This document shows, one piece after another, positions 1-10,012 of a stretch of 31,000 nt of DNA. The stretch lies in NCBI RefSeq assembly GCF_964340395.1, contig NC_135562.1, forward strand, positions 11,189,134 to 11,220,133, given 5' to 3'. The notes below the pieces were generated by a model. That model did not search any database, was not told the DNA's origin, and saw only the letters and a program-made list of their open reading frames with translations. Both the position numbers and the translations under genes were made by a program. Each line of letters begins with the position of its first letter. Positions within the stretch are counted from its first letter, which is position 1. Source of the DNA: Glandiceps talaboti. Lineage: Eukaryota; Hemichordata; Enteropneusta; Spengelidae.

Positions 1-330
1 ATGCCAAATCCTTGTTTGTAACTCAAAAACTTGCAAGAGATTAATAAATGTTTTAAAATTTTGTTATTCTACAAACAACAACAAACTTTTTACACATTTT
101 GTAGCTATTTGCAATGTATTGAGTTGCAAAAACAGACCTAGTCAATGTTATGTTACATTGGTTTTTCAAGTAGAACACTATAATAAAATTGTTTTATAAA
201 TTAAAAATCCAAACTAAATACCCAATGCTCATTTTAACAAGTACATATATACAAATACACATGTTTATCCCGTACATTCATATACACATGTATACGTACA
301 TACAGTGTACATGCATTATGCTTTAGTTAC

Positions 331-436
331 CATGACATTTTCTTGAAATGACTCCTTGTATTTCTTGGAATAATCTAGAATAAAACTTTGATCGTCTTAA
401 GTAGAGCATGACATTTTCTTATTTCTTGGAATAATC
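331..436. repeat. Imperfect direct duplication, two copies
   Basis: CATGACATTTTCTT occurs at 331-344 and 407-420, and ATTTCTTGGAATAATC at 360-375 and 421-436. The second copy lacks the 15 bases that separate the two blocks in the first. This is a small tandem duplication followed by a deletion (or an insertion in copy one). Confidence 0.7.
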
Positions 437-738
437 ATTGAAGCAGATATAAATTGATAAAACCGCGTAGTGTTTGAAGATGTCAATTCGTGCTGCTGTC
501 ATAGGAAAGCTCCACTTTCTGAAAAGTGCTAATCTCAAAAATTTGCAGTACGATGTTAAAGTTGAGAGAGAAATACTGTACACCGCATTTGTTTACTGAA
601 GGCCTGGTATAACATGTAAGAATTTTAGACAAACGTAAACTACAAAGATTGTGTCAACATTGTTGCCAATGACCTTTACCTCTCATACCCTAGCACTGTA
701 ATGTAGCAGGACTAGAGTGCACGGCCTTTGACCTGGTT

Positions 739-752
739 GTTGCCATGTCAAC
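739..752 (+). promoter_or_regulatory. RFX X-box-like site
   Basis: The sequence GTTGCCATGTCAAC has a perfect left half-site (GTTGCC), the AT spacer, and a right half with one mismatch to RGYAAC. Function is inferred from the known RFX consensus only; no gene start is visible nearby. Confidence 0.3.
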
Positions 753-970
753 AGCTGAATTCACTGACAGACATGCCCGCTTACAATGTCATAAATAATT
801 CAATTAAACTTAATAAAGGAGAAACTAAAAAAAACAACAACATACTTTTACAGAAAAGCTCATAATAAATGCTTTATGTAGTCTTACCAAATTTTCTGTA
901 GTCTGTAGCTGTGTTTCTGGAATATCTGTAAATATGGAGTACTTTATTAAAAGAAACTGTAAGTTTACAT

Positions 971-982
971 CCCCCCCCCCCC
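971..982. repeat. Poly-C run, 12 bases
   Basis: Twelve consecutive C, followed shortly by CAGTTCTTGCCCCCAGTTCT, so CCCCAGTTCTT is repeated directly. It is one of three C runs of at least 12 bases in the window. Confidence 0.9.
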
Positions 983-1545
983 AGTTCTTGCCCCCAGTTC
1001 TTACTTTCTTACTAAAAATCTTTTATGTGACAAAAACAGTTAAAACAAATAAAAACAGTGTAAAAGTAACGGGAATTAGCCCTTCTCTGAAGATTTTCCG
1101 TTAAAAATTATATCCTGTAAATTTTACGTGACTCCTTCTTTATAAATCCATAGTTCCACATTAAAAAAAACAAACAAGTCAGTCACAACATTGTGTGAGA
1201 ATTGCATGTATCTCTCTTAGGCTGACTACATGAAAATCCGTGCAGGGAGCTGTCTGAAAGAAGGGATTATACATTTATGAGAAAATCCACTTTCTTCAAT
1301 GTAAAGTGAGAATTTCTGGCAGTAGTTTTCCAGCAGTAGTGCATCATGGCCTCAAATCATTAGAACAGCTTGGTTAAGCTTTCTATGCATCTTACCAAGA
1401 CGCTGTGCCGTCTATAGCACAGTCTCGGCCCCAGTTGCCTTGTCAGTTAATGCCAACTACATCAGTATAGATTCTGAAATTTTTATTCCCATTGTATCAA
1501 GTCGTTCGTATCACTAAAACAGCATTCCTTTAATATTTCTTCTGT

Positions 1546-1559
1546 GTCACCATGGAAAC
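1546..1559 (+). promoter_or_regulatory. RFX X-box-like site
   Basis: GTCACCATGGAAAC fits GTNRCC-AT-RGNAAC, with one mismatch in the right half. Only 70 bases separate it from the next such motif at 1629. Confidence 0.25.
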
Positions 1560-1628
1560 TAATACCTTTCCATTAGTTTGTAATTTCCTAATCTTTCAAT
1601 AAGGAAAGCTCATTATTTATGAGTGTCG

Positions 1629-1642
1629 GTTGCCAAGGCGAC
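1629..1642 (+). promoter_or_regulatory. RFX X-box-like site followed by CCAAT
   Basis: GTTGCCAAGGCGAC has a perfect left half-site and a right half with one mismatch. The pentamer CCAAT begins five bases downstream (about 1647-1651). An X-box plus CCAAT pairing is a known promoter arrangement (RFX with NF-Y), but no transcript or ORF is evident here. Confidence 0.3.
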
Positions 1643-1950
1643 TGAACCAATAGGAAGAGATATGCTGTGTATGAAATAGTTGGAATACAATTAACATGGA
1701 TTGTTGTAGTAAGACGTTTTTCAGTTTGTTAGTTAGCGAACAGAATATCAACATCCATTAGTATTCAGATAGAGTCTGGCAATCAATGCGTGCTATATAG
1801 AAGGCTTATTAAGCATTTCATCCAGCCCGTCTCAAATGAAAATGTCAGCTTGTCAGATGAGGAGTTGATACACGCTGTAAATGTCAAAATATTATCAAAT
1901 GATTGGATTTTATCTACAAATGAAACATTGGATGTTATTAGAGTTGTGTT

Positions 1951-1964
1951 GTGATCATGGTAAC
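1951..1964 (+). promoter_or_regulatory. RFX X-box-like site
   Basis: GTGATCATGGTAAC has a perfect right half-site (GGTAAC) with the AT spacer and a weaker left half. Confidence 0.25.
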
Positions 1965-2078
1965 GTATTGATCTTAAAGACACTGTATTATTGAAAATCA
2001 ATGTCGGATGAAATATGGATATGAGGACACCAGTGTTGGAACACTTAAGTGAAAACTTTGTGAATTTATGTACATGGT

Positions 2079-2800
2079 TTCGAGATACGACATATACAGT
2101 CAGTTCTAAGTTAACAGTATATATAGCATTTCCATAATGTGAAGTATGCAGAAGTTTCCAAGATGGCAACATACAGATGTTTCTGAGATACAAAGTCTAC
2201 AGATATTTCTATGATATGAAGTATATAGACTTTTCCTAGATACGAAGTGTACAGACATTTCTAATAGGCCAAATAAAAAAGTTGTTTGGTTCCGGTTGCC
2301 CGACCCCACCTAGTTTTTCATGCCGACCCTAAACTTTTTCTTATGCATTCAAGAAAAATAATAATAAAATCACAAAAATTATGAAGTCTTGCAAGAAATA
2401 GTGGAAGCAGAAACTGACATCAACTTAAAAAGACAATATAAAACTGTTCTTCCAATCTGTAATGGCTGTACATTTGATAGGAAGAAATAAACAACACAGA
2501 GACCATTTGGAAAACAATGGAAAACCCGAACTAGACACTGACACATGAAAAAATATATATAATAAAATAAAATAAATCTACCTACCCCACCTATTTTAAA
2601 ATTGAATGTATTCAGAACCACACAATTTTTTTTTGCCTTATATGAAGTATACAGGCATTTTCTAGATATGAAATACAGATATTTCCAAGATACAAAATAC
2701 ATTGCATGTATACAGACTTTTCCAGTATATGAAATATATAGACGTTTGCAATATACAAAATTTAAAGATGTTTCCAAGATATGAACTTATGTAGACATTG
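2079..2800. repeat. Degenerate ~26-bp minisatellite interrupted by a MITE
   Basis: About a dozen diverged copies of a unit of roughly 26 bases are recognisable as GATATGAAGTATACAGAC followed by ATTTCCTA. Clear copies lie at about 2130-2266 and again from 2638 to about 2790. The two blocks are separated exactly by the 371-bp element at 2267-2637, so the transposon landed inside an existing array. Units range from about 24 to 36 bases with many substitutions, which indicates an old array no longer homogenised. The unit length is not fixed to codons and no protein family is recognisable, so the open frames here are incidental. Confidence 0.7.
2267..2637 (-). mobile_element. MITE-like non-autonomous DNA transposon, copy 1
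   Basis: This is a 371-bp element with imperfect terminal inverted repeats of about 25 bases. The left end reads GGCCAAATAAAAAAGTTG then TTTGGTTC. The right end, reverse-complemented, reads GGCAAAAAAAAATTGTG then TGGTTC. The body is collinear with the element at 4098-4458 on the opposite strand; shared blocks include GTACAGCCATTACAGA, GGAAGAACAGTTTTAT and GATGTCAGTTTCTGCTTCC. Flanking triplets are ATA and TTA, not a clean duplication. It carries no transposase. The 132-codon frame across it on the minus strand is matched by frame-disrupted sequence in copy 2 and is not a gene. GG-starting ends and 3-bp flanks suggest PIF/Harbinger affinity, which is an inference. Strand is assigned to match copy 2. 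Confidence 0.72.
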
Positions 2801-2990
2801 TAAAATATAAGGAGACATAATAAAGAAATTTCTGAAAAATATTAATTTTTAACAAATGAATAAAAGTTGATACCTGAATGTGTGATATGAAAAAAGGAAA
2901 CACTAACATGAAGATTGATTTTGAAAAAAAATCAATTAAAAGCAAGATATTGAAATAGATGTGTTATGTCTGTCTGCCTATCTGTCTATT

Positions 2991-3066
2991 CATGCATGTA
3001 TGTATGTATGCGTACGTACGTACGTACGTACGTACGTACGTACGTACGTACGTACATACATGCATG
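2991..3066. repeat. CGTA microsatellite at the centre of a palindrome
   Basis: Forty-five bases of perfect CGTA repeat (3011-3055) are flanked on the left by CATGCATG plus ATGT units and on the right by CATACATGCATG, the reverse complement of that flank apart from one fewer unit. CGTA repeat DNA is self-complementary in every register, so the whole 76 bases can fold back on itself. It holds 11 CpG dinucleotides at a 4-base period. Confidence 0.85.
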
Positions 3067-3098
3067 TGTTGTCTGTACATTGTCTGTGTTTGTCTGTC

Positions 3099-3101
3099 TT
3101 A

Positions 3102-3137
<36 letters not shown>

Positions 3138-3152
3138 TGTGTGCGTGCATGC

Positions 3153-3183
<31 letters not shown>

Positions 3184-3205
3184 TGTATGTATGTATGTAT
3201 GTATG

Positions 3206-3236
<31 letters not shown>

Positions 3237-3306
3237 GTATGTATGTATGTATGTATGTATGTATGTATGTATGTATGTATGTATGTATGTATGTGTGCGT
3301 GCATGC

Positions 3307-3337
<31 letters not shown>

Positions 3338-3417
3338 TGTATGTATGTATGTATGTATGTATGCATGTATGTATGTATGTATGTATGTATGTACGTACGT
3401 ATGTACGTATGCATGTA
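3099..3417. repeat. Long ATGT tetranucleotide microsatellite
   Basis: A short TA run (about 3099-3110) leads into roughly 300 bases of GTAT repeat, interrupted twice by the same interruption block, GTGCGTGCATGCATATG, at 3141-3157 and 3295-3311. The tract ends with GTAC-type units near 3391-3417. Every frame on both strands is largely open because the tetramer contains no stop codon, so the translations alternate MYVC or HTYI. This is not coding. Confidence 0.95.
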
Positions 3418-4094
3418 AACCCATTTTCTGTGTGAACATTACAATTTGACCAGTTATATACAGTGATGACAACCTGAAAATGAATGTGTAATGAAAGAAC
3501 TCTGATGTTAATATTATGGGGTCGTTACATACAATAATTATGTAGTGGGGATCGTACATCATGATTGAAGATTCAAAATTGGTATATCACCTTTTACCCA
3601 ACTGAAAAATTGATGTTTCAAGTTTTTGTAATTCATAGAAATTACACTTTGTGTAGTATCATGAATATTTAAGTGTATATGTGATGAGAAAACTTGTGAG
3701 ATATGCATTATTGAATGACTATTGAAAGTTAATATGGATTATTACACTGCATAATTCATTAAAATTACAGTTATATATCTTGAATAATGGTGAGTCCTGA
3801 ATATAGAATACACAGAAATGAACATTTCAGAGATAGGAGGTATTGGAGTGGTTTAAACACGAGAGTGGGTAGATAGTGAAGTTGTTCAAGACTGCGTGAC
3901 TTTACAACTTGTCAGACTGATTAGTATAAATGCCAAAGTTGTATGATCAATAAATAATACATGAAAGTAATGCAGTCTTAAAAACCCAGCTAACAAGATA
4001 CGGGAATTGTACAAACTGAAGGAGTTGATATTTGGATTAACAGAAATAAGGAGATATAGCAAAATTCTATCATTAATGATAAAAATTTGTAATG
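3418..4094. other. Gene-free stretch
   Basis: AT-rich DNA in which I see no gene, RNA or clear repeat. The only open frame of note (3886-4134, minus) matches nothing I recognise. Confidence 0.5.
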
Positions 4095-4097
4095 TGA

Positions 4098-4458
4098 GGC
4101 CTAAAAATAATTGTGTGGTTCCGATTATCTTCAATATTAGAATATTTGTTAGTAGGTAGATTTTTTTTTTTTTTTCATGTGTGAATGTCTGGTTCAGGTA
4201 GTTTCAGTTGTTTTTTTCAAAATGAACTCTATGTTATTGGTTTCTTCCCATCAGATGTACAGCCATTACAGAGTGGAAGAACAGTTTTATTTAGTCTTTT
4301 TGATGTCAGTTTCTGCTTCCACTATTTCTCACAAGATGTCACAATTTTCATGGTTTTATTTAATTTTTCTCTCGAATACGTTAAAAAAAGTTAAGAGTTG
4401 GCAGTACAAAACTAGGTAGGGGCCTGGTAACTCGAACCAAACAATGTTTGTTTAGACC
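4098..4458 (+). mobile_element. MITE-like non-autonomous DNA transposon, copy 2
   Basis: This 361-bp element is collinear with the reverse complement of 2267-2637. Its terminal inverted repeats are GGCCTAAAAATAATTGTG then TGGTTC on the left, and on the right (reverse-complemented) GGTCTAAACAAACATTGT then TTGGTTC. It is flanked by a perfect TGA triplet at 4095-4097 and 4459-4461, consistent with a 3-bp target-site duplication. A 15-base T run lies at 4161-4175. Two overlapping frames (4177-4419 and 4185-4394) are relics of the shared body sequence and not genes. The two copies differ by many substitutions and small indels, so they are old. A 3-bp duplication with GG termini is typical of PIF/Harbinger elements, but the triplet is TGA and not the usual TWA. 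Confidence 0.75.
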
Positions 4459-4807
4459 TGATTGAATTTTCAAAAAACAGTTAATAACATGAGGGAATAA
4501 CAAGACACGACTCAATATGATATCCCGAGGAAGATATGAGAGTGGTGAAATTTATATAACTAATAATTTATGTAAATAAAATAAACAGTAGTGTTGTAGA
4601 ACCCCAGTAACAAGATAGGGGAATTATGTGTGATTCAAGTGATATCAACTACAGCCCTTGAGATGTGCACTAAGACATATTGTCTCGTTGGTTCTTCTTA
4701 TGACTTTAAGATTGTATATAGTAGTACAACGTGATGTGCATACCGCTATTCCTTGGCCTCAATATATAAGATTAAAAGCAAAGTAAGTGTACTTCTGTGA
4801 TCTCCAT

Positions 4808-4938
4808 CTTGCGTCATTTCTGATTCCTATTACGTCACTTCACCAAATATTCAGCTCATTTGTCAGTCTCTCGTCATCCATCATCTCCTAGCAACAATGT
4901 TTTCACTTCAGTTGCCATCAGTCTTTCGTCATAGCAAC
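4808..4938. promoter_or_regulatory. Cluster of CGTCA (CRE half-site-like) motifs
   Basis: CGTCA occurs within TGCGTCAT (4810-4817), TTACGTCA (4830-4837), CTCGTCAT (4870-4877) and TTCGTCAT (4925-4932). The last two lie in a weak 55-base repeat that shares CAGTCTYTCGTCAT. The CREB/ATF half-site consensus is established; occupancy is inference. Confidence 0.3.
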
Positions 4939-5056
4939 GCCACTTGGAGTCTAGTTGTCAATCACTCTTCAGTACTCACCATGTGATGCCTTATAACAAT
5001 ATTCACTTTTACAGTTATCAATTCTAACGGCAACGGTACCGACTTGCTTGTCAATC

Positions 5057-5074
5057 TCACGTCATCTGACGTGA
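5057..5074. promoter_or_regulatory. Perfect inverted pair of CRE-like octamers
   Basis: TCACGTCA, a TC spacer and TGACGTGA form a perfect 8+2+8 inverted repeat. Each arm is a one-base variant of the full CRE TGACGTCA. It lies at the downstream edge of the CGTCA cluster. Confidence 0.4.
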
Positions 5075-6745
5075 TAACACTTTCTGTAAAATTAAAACTG
5101 CATCAAGACGAAAAGACGACAAAATCCCTGACATCCACAGAATAAAATAGAAGTGAATGAGTTTTTCATTTGGTATTGATTAACTGCCCTGACCTTCCTT
5201 TTCACCACTCTATGGTTGCCAAAATACTAATTGATCAAACTTCCATTAAAATTTCCCTCTGTCAGTATTTCATTTTGTCAATACCATCGATAAAATAATT
5301 TACAACTGTTGTAAAAAAAATACCTTTGGCTATGAAATACAATGTAGAACCTTGAGGCATGGAGAAATTGCAATCCTGTACTAGTGTTTTTACTCAATAT
5401 TGAGTCGAGAATCTATTGTACAAATGTCAAAAGTAATATTGGTTGTATGAAGGTGTATATTTGAGTATTGTGTGTGGAATAGTGTTGCAGATGTCAATGT
5501 ATATATAGTATTGCATAAGGAACGCTATTGGGTATTGAAAACGTATCTTTAAGTATTGTATGTGGAGTACTGTCGTATATGTATGTTAGACTATATATTG
5601 TGAGAATTGTATGTATGGTTCAATGAGCAAATGTGCTTGCTCCATTTCAATCTTCCTCCTGCCCATTGTAAATACAGGTTTCCATCAGAAATGAGTATTT
5701 GACAATACGCTCACTGATGTGGTACTGGTAAGTAAGACATGCCGGACCACATGCATATATCTTATATTCATTGCTCAGTGCATGTCAAATGTAACATCTT
5801 TGTTGATTACTGACCGTACAAACCGTACTGTACAGTATAGCATCGTGAAAGTCATTTGTGCTGAGTAAGATTAATCTTGTCCAGTGAGTTTGTGTCAACC
5901 CCTACTAGAAACAGATGTATGGAGATTCAACTAAATTGTTTCACATAATGAAGAGTAGTATTTTTAAACAGAGATACACCAATTTAGGTAGCCGTTATTT
6001 AAGTATGCATTAATTCAAACGTGAATTCCAGAATTGCTAAAAGGTTTGGCACTTTCGTGACTTTTGCCAGAAACTGGTCAACAGTATATAGAGGTTAATG
6101 TGATGTTAATATGACCAGTCAAGTTGAACACTAAATGATAGACACTCTGTCACGTTAAGTTGTTTTACCGTGTTTATGAATTGTAGGTGAAAGAGTGATA
6201 TTGAATGTGAAACATTTTAAGAGACACTTGAGAGAAAAAGAAACAGTGGAGAAAGTGACAAATAGTTAACGGGATCAGCTTTAATAACAGCACTTTGTGT
6301 CAATCCTAGCTTCTTGTTCCACTGTCATTCACTCATTATACAATCAAAGCAGAACATGGTTAAACTCAATTTACATTTCAAATCGGTCTGCCAATTTTGC
6401 ACATCGGTAATGAAACGAAATTTTATACTGTACAATTTACCGTTGAATACAGTCAATATCGGGTGAAATGTTGTGTTGATTTTGGTAACCTGTGATAAAG
6501 ACAGTTTGAAAAATGAGCTGAGGGAATAGTGCAAGTAGTCAATTACTCTGTCTATCTTCTTCTTGCAGTCAGACACTATTTAGCTCAATCAAGAAGGGGC
6601 CATCTCTGTAGAGATTTTGTAGATATTGAGAATGTCATTATTGATTTGTTCATGTGTCCTTTATCACGGTCCACTCATCTTCCAGCTGATTAATTATATC
6701 GCCTATGTGGCGCGGTTGATTACCAAATTTAGCATTCAATGTACC

Positions 6746-6759
6746 GTTACTATGGCAAC
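6746..6759 (+). promoter_or_regulatory. RFX X-box-like site, best match in the window
   Basis: GTTACTATGGCAAC matches GTTRCY-AT-GGCAAC completely, with a perfect right half-site. It lies about 150 bases 5' of the decayed minisatellite that begins near 6893. Confidence 0.4.
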
Positions 6760-6892
6760 GAATAAGAATCTCCCAGTTGTTTTCGTTGAAGTAAAGTGGC
6801 CATGCAATCAGCTCTACATAATGGAATTGTCGAGCTCTCTAGATACTTGTCCGTTAATTGTATCTGCTGTGTATGTAGTGTTGGACTAGCAC

Positions 6893-7615
6893 TGACAGTG
6901 ATGCTGTCCAGCTGACAATTACTGTGTACATGTATGATGTCTCACTTAAAGCAACTGTGGCGCTATCTAAATGTCACACTTACAGCAACTGTGGCGCTAT
7001 CTAAATAACAGTGGTAGTGATATGTTCAACAGACGCTGACCTTACACACCACTGTATTGGCAATAACAATACAGTGCTCAACAGACACTGACATTGCACA
7101 CTTTCTAACTGATAGCTATAATACACGATATCCAACTGACAGCAACAGTGCAAATTGTCCAGTTGACAGTGGTAGTGCACACTGTCCAACTGATGTACTA
7201 CATCAACCATGCACACTGTCCAAGGGACACAGATTGCTCATCTGTCAGAGACAGTGCATGGTGTCCAGCAGACAGCAACAATGCATGCTGTCCAGGTCAC
7301 AGAGACAGTGCATGGTGTCCAGTAGACAGCAAAAATGTATGCTGCCCAACTCACAGTGACAGTGCAGCAATGCATGCAGGCCTACAGAGAGCAACAATGC
7401 ATGCTGTCCAGGTCACAGAGACAGTGCATGGTGTCCAGCAGACAGCAACAATACATACTGTCTAACTCAATGACAGTGCAACAGTTAGTGCATGGTGTCT
7501 ATCTGATAGCAACAGTGCATGCTGTCTAACTCACAGCGACAGTGCAGCAATGCACGCAGTCCAGCTGAGAGCGACAACGCATGCTGTCCAACTCACAGCG
7601 ACAGTGCAGCTAATA
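6893..7615. repeat. Degenerate ~29-bp minisatellite (CAACAGTGCATGCTGTCC type)
   Basis: Around 20 diverged copies of a unit near 29 bases are visible, with the core ACAGCAACAGTGCATGCTG followed by TCCAACTC. Two local expansions are clearer. GCAACTGTGGCGCTATC is repeated at 6951 and 6984 (33-bp period). A block of more than 50 bases beginning near 7274 recurs 116 bases later, near 7390. Plus-strand frames through it (for example 7057-7359 and 7148-7465) are Gln/Cys/Ser-rich only because the unit lacks stops. The period is not a fixed multiple of three, so protein coding is unlikely. Confidence 0.7.
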
Positions 7616-9019
7616 CGTGATGTCTAAATGTCCATTTTGTGGTATTTAATCTTTACGAGAAGACACCATGCCCCAGTTACCATGACAAGGGAGAAAACTG
7701 GGGTGCTTGACCTGCAGCTACACAATTACTGATGAGTCAATCAGTACTCTATGTTCAACCAGCAGTATGCAGTTTTTTGTCTGATAAATAAATGGCTCTA
7801 CCTTGGAGTGATATACAGGTTCTCTCGTTACAATCCCTTCTGAGCAGTGTCATATACTGATGAACACCTCTTACCGGAACACAAGGACTTCTTTTCACCT
7901 AGGAGTGTTCTCAATGACAACAATATAAATATGTGCTGTAATCCCAGACACCAGATTGAGTAGAATTGTGTAATTTTGTCTAATGCAGAATTGTGAGGGT
8001 TTTCACAGCAGTAGACTGATCGATCACGTAACGCAATGAATACAGTCATTGAATACTCACATGTAAGGGGCTATCTAATGATTTGAACTATTGTCATTCA
8101 GATGGTGTGGCCCAATTCAGAAATGAATTATTTCACAAATTGGTATTGTAATCCGTATTTCATGAAATAAGCTTGACTAACCAAGACTGCGATGCCTGTC
8201 TGATGATTGAATGACTTGCTCACGGTCACAGTGCATTAAACTCAATATTTGTGATTACATTGAAAAATGCTGTTGACTTCTAAAAAGGGAATAAACGGCG
8301 AATAAATCAGCTGATACGTGCCTAAGTCATGAACACGCTGTACAAATTTGATAAAGATCACAGTAATGCAAGTGTTTGGCCTAAATAGTTCTGTTTGTTC
8401 GTAATGAGTTTGAATTTGTAATATTTCCAAGTAAACAGTTTGTACTTACTCTAAGAGTCAAAATGGGGTCTAGAGAATGTATGCCATAGATAGATCAAAT
8501 GATAAAGTCGGAGTACTTGACTTGAAGATTTCAGTTTGTTAGAAAATTGGTTTGGAAAGTGTTATCTAGATGGTTGCTAAATTTAGATGTGCAACTGCTG
8601 TACAGTCTTGAATTTTGTATCGTAAATGATGCAGAAAAAGTTTGACTTCTTCTTGTTCAATTGATGTCTTTAATTAAGGTCTGCTGATAAATTGCTTGTC
8701 TCCAGCCACCATATTTCTCAGCATTTGATGCAGCACATCAGATCCGTTTCTTAACTGTAGCGTCACGATAATGCCATGTACTTGCTGTCCAAAATATAAA
8801 TTTGAATATCACACATTTGTTATGCATGGAAAATGATCATTGGTTAAAACAATCCATGTAGTGATAGTTGATAATGGACCTTTTAAGCAAAGGATCAATG
8901 TTTGTAATGACTATGTCACAATTTGAAATGGATGAACCAAATGGTCAAAGAAGGTTAATATATTAACAGATTTCTGTATGCTACCACTAAGCACAGTCGC
9001 AAGCATGCATTGTGAATTG
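7616..9019. other. Gene-free stretch
   Basis: No gene is recognisable. A perfect 8-bp stem, CCCCAGTT (7671-7678) with AACTGGGG (7696-7703), is the only structure I can point to. The short open frames on either strand match nothing known to me. Confidence 0.5.
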
Positions 9020-9285
9020 CACGTCGTATAGGGTTGTCAATGATCAAATTATTAGCTCGCGCAGTGGCTGCAAAGCGGCTCATGACTAATATGTATGCGC
9101 GTCCTACATGTATATACTATGCGATTTTTTGTGGGGTGGTTTTACCCAAGGATGCATTGTGGCGCGATGACTACGCATGCGTGTTCTATATGTTGTGCGC
9201 ATTCTCCACGCGGAGGGCATTATCTACAATATTGCGAGGCAGCCCAGGCAGTCGGTCACAAATGAATCTACCCTGCACGAGCTTA
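9020..9285. promoter_or_regulatory. CpG-rich patch, possible CpG island or inserted segment
   Basis: About 18 CpG dinucleotides fall within 266 bases, against about three in the preceding 300. They include TATGCGCGTCC, GGCGCGATGAC, the NRF1-like TACGCATGCGTG (9172-9183) and CCACGCGGAG. CpG clustering in otherwise CpG-depleted DNA is typical of unmethylated promoters. A 106-codon plus-strand frame (9034-9354) covers the patch, but its product shows no motif I recognise. It could be a promoter, a first exon of an unseen gene, or recently acquired DNA. Confidence 0.35.
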
Positions 9286-9363
9286 TGGGCTTTGCCTAGT
9301 TATGAGATTAACTTGTTTGTCCTGTTATCACTGATGTCTGGGTTTGAATACTGAAAAATACAG

Positions 9364-9377
9364 GTTTCCATGGTTAC
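9364..9377 (-). promoter_or_regulatory. RFX X-box-like site
   Basis: GTTTCCATGGTTAC reads GTAACCATGGAAAC on the minus strand: a perfect left half-site GTAACC, the AT spacer, and a right half with one mismatch. It lies about 80 bases 3' of the CpG-rich patch. Confidence 0.3.
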
Positions 9378-10012
9378 TCTGGTTTCCTCCTCCTATTAAA
9401 CTAGAACACAGGGGGTGATGCTTAGTGGTAACTACATTCGATTTCTGGATTAAAAAAAATTATAAAGTAGAGTTCGTGATTATTTAATATAAAAAATATT
9501 CTACTAAACATGAGAATTGGCAGACATCAGGAGTAATGGAATATTGTAATTGAGTTGTCCAGATAAAAGTTGTCTGAGTACACTGCATATATGTTTCACT
9601 TTCTGTTATATTCGCAACAAATAAATTCCAGAATATCTTCAGTTCACTCAAAATGAGAGACTAGATACTTTCAGTCTGCAAATTTCATAAGAAGATTTGT
9701 ATATGGAAGGGATTGTAGAAACCCTGTAGGGATTCTAAGACTTGGCAAAATGTATTAAGATTATAGAATTCTGTAGGGATTCTATCGCAGGATATGATAC
9801 TTCAGGGCAACAACACCAACAACAACAATGTTATTGTTGGCAGTTGAGTGAAAGTCGTTCAAGAAGCTCAATATTGACATTACGATGGAAACAAGAACAA
9901 CGGACACAGAGAGAGTTATCAGTTGTAAATGCCATATAGCTGATTACAGTTTATTGCTGTCAATGAAAACAATGAATACATAGCTGTCTGACTTTCTTAG
10001 TGCAATAGTAAT

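Larger units (their letters stand above)
1..2078. other. Gene-free AT-rich stretch with scattered X-box-like motifs
   Basis: I see no coding region here; open frames are short and unlike any family I know. It contains a 12-base C run at 971-982, an imperfect direct duplication at 331-436, and four 14-mers resembling RFX X-boxes (listed separately). A CCAAT pentamer follows the X-box-like site at 1629 within a few bases. It could be intergenic or intronic; nothing in the sequence decides. Confidence 0.6.
4462..6892. other. Gene-free stretch with CRE-like cluster and degenerate duplication
   Basis: No gene is recognisable. The region contains the CRE-like patch at 4808-5074, an X-box-like site at 6746, and a degenerate direct duplication with a period near 88 bases between about 5453 and 5590 (TTTGAGTATTG versus TTTAAGTATTG contexts, each followed by GTRTGTGGA). 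An 87-codon frame at 6626-6889 on the plus strand shows no motif I know and overlaps the X-box-like palindrome; I do not call it. Confidence 0.5.

Noticed and set aside
2379-2777. 132-codon minus-strand frame sharing a peptide with frames at 4177-4419
   Set aside because: The shared peptide comes from the MITE body; in copy 2 it is split over two frames, and no transposase motif is present.
2959-3562. Several long overlapping open frames on both strands (MYVC and HTYI repeats)
   Set aside because: They are translations of the ATGT microsatellite, which has no stop codon in any frame.
6626-6889. 87-codon plus-strand frame
   Set aside because: No motif, no codon pattern and no splice context that I can defend.
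9034-9354. 106-codon plus-strand frame over the CpG-rich patch
   Set aside because: No family motif is recognisable; CpG-rich sequence lengthens open frames. Noted in the patch entry instead.
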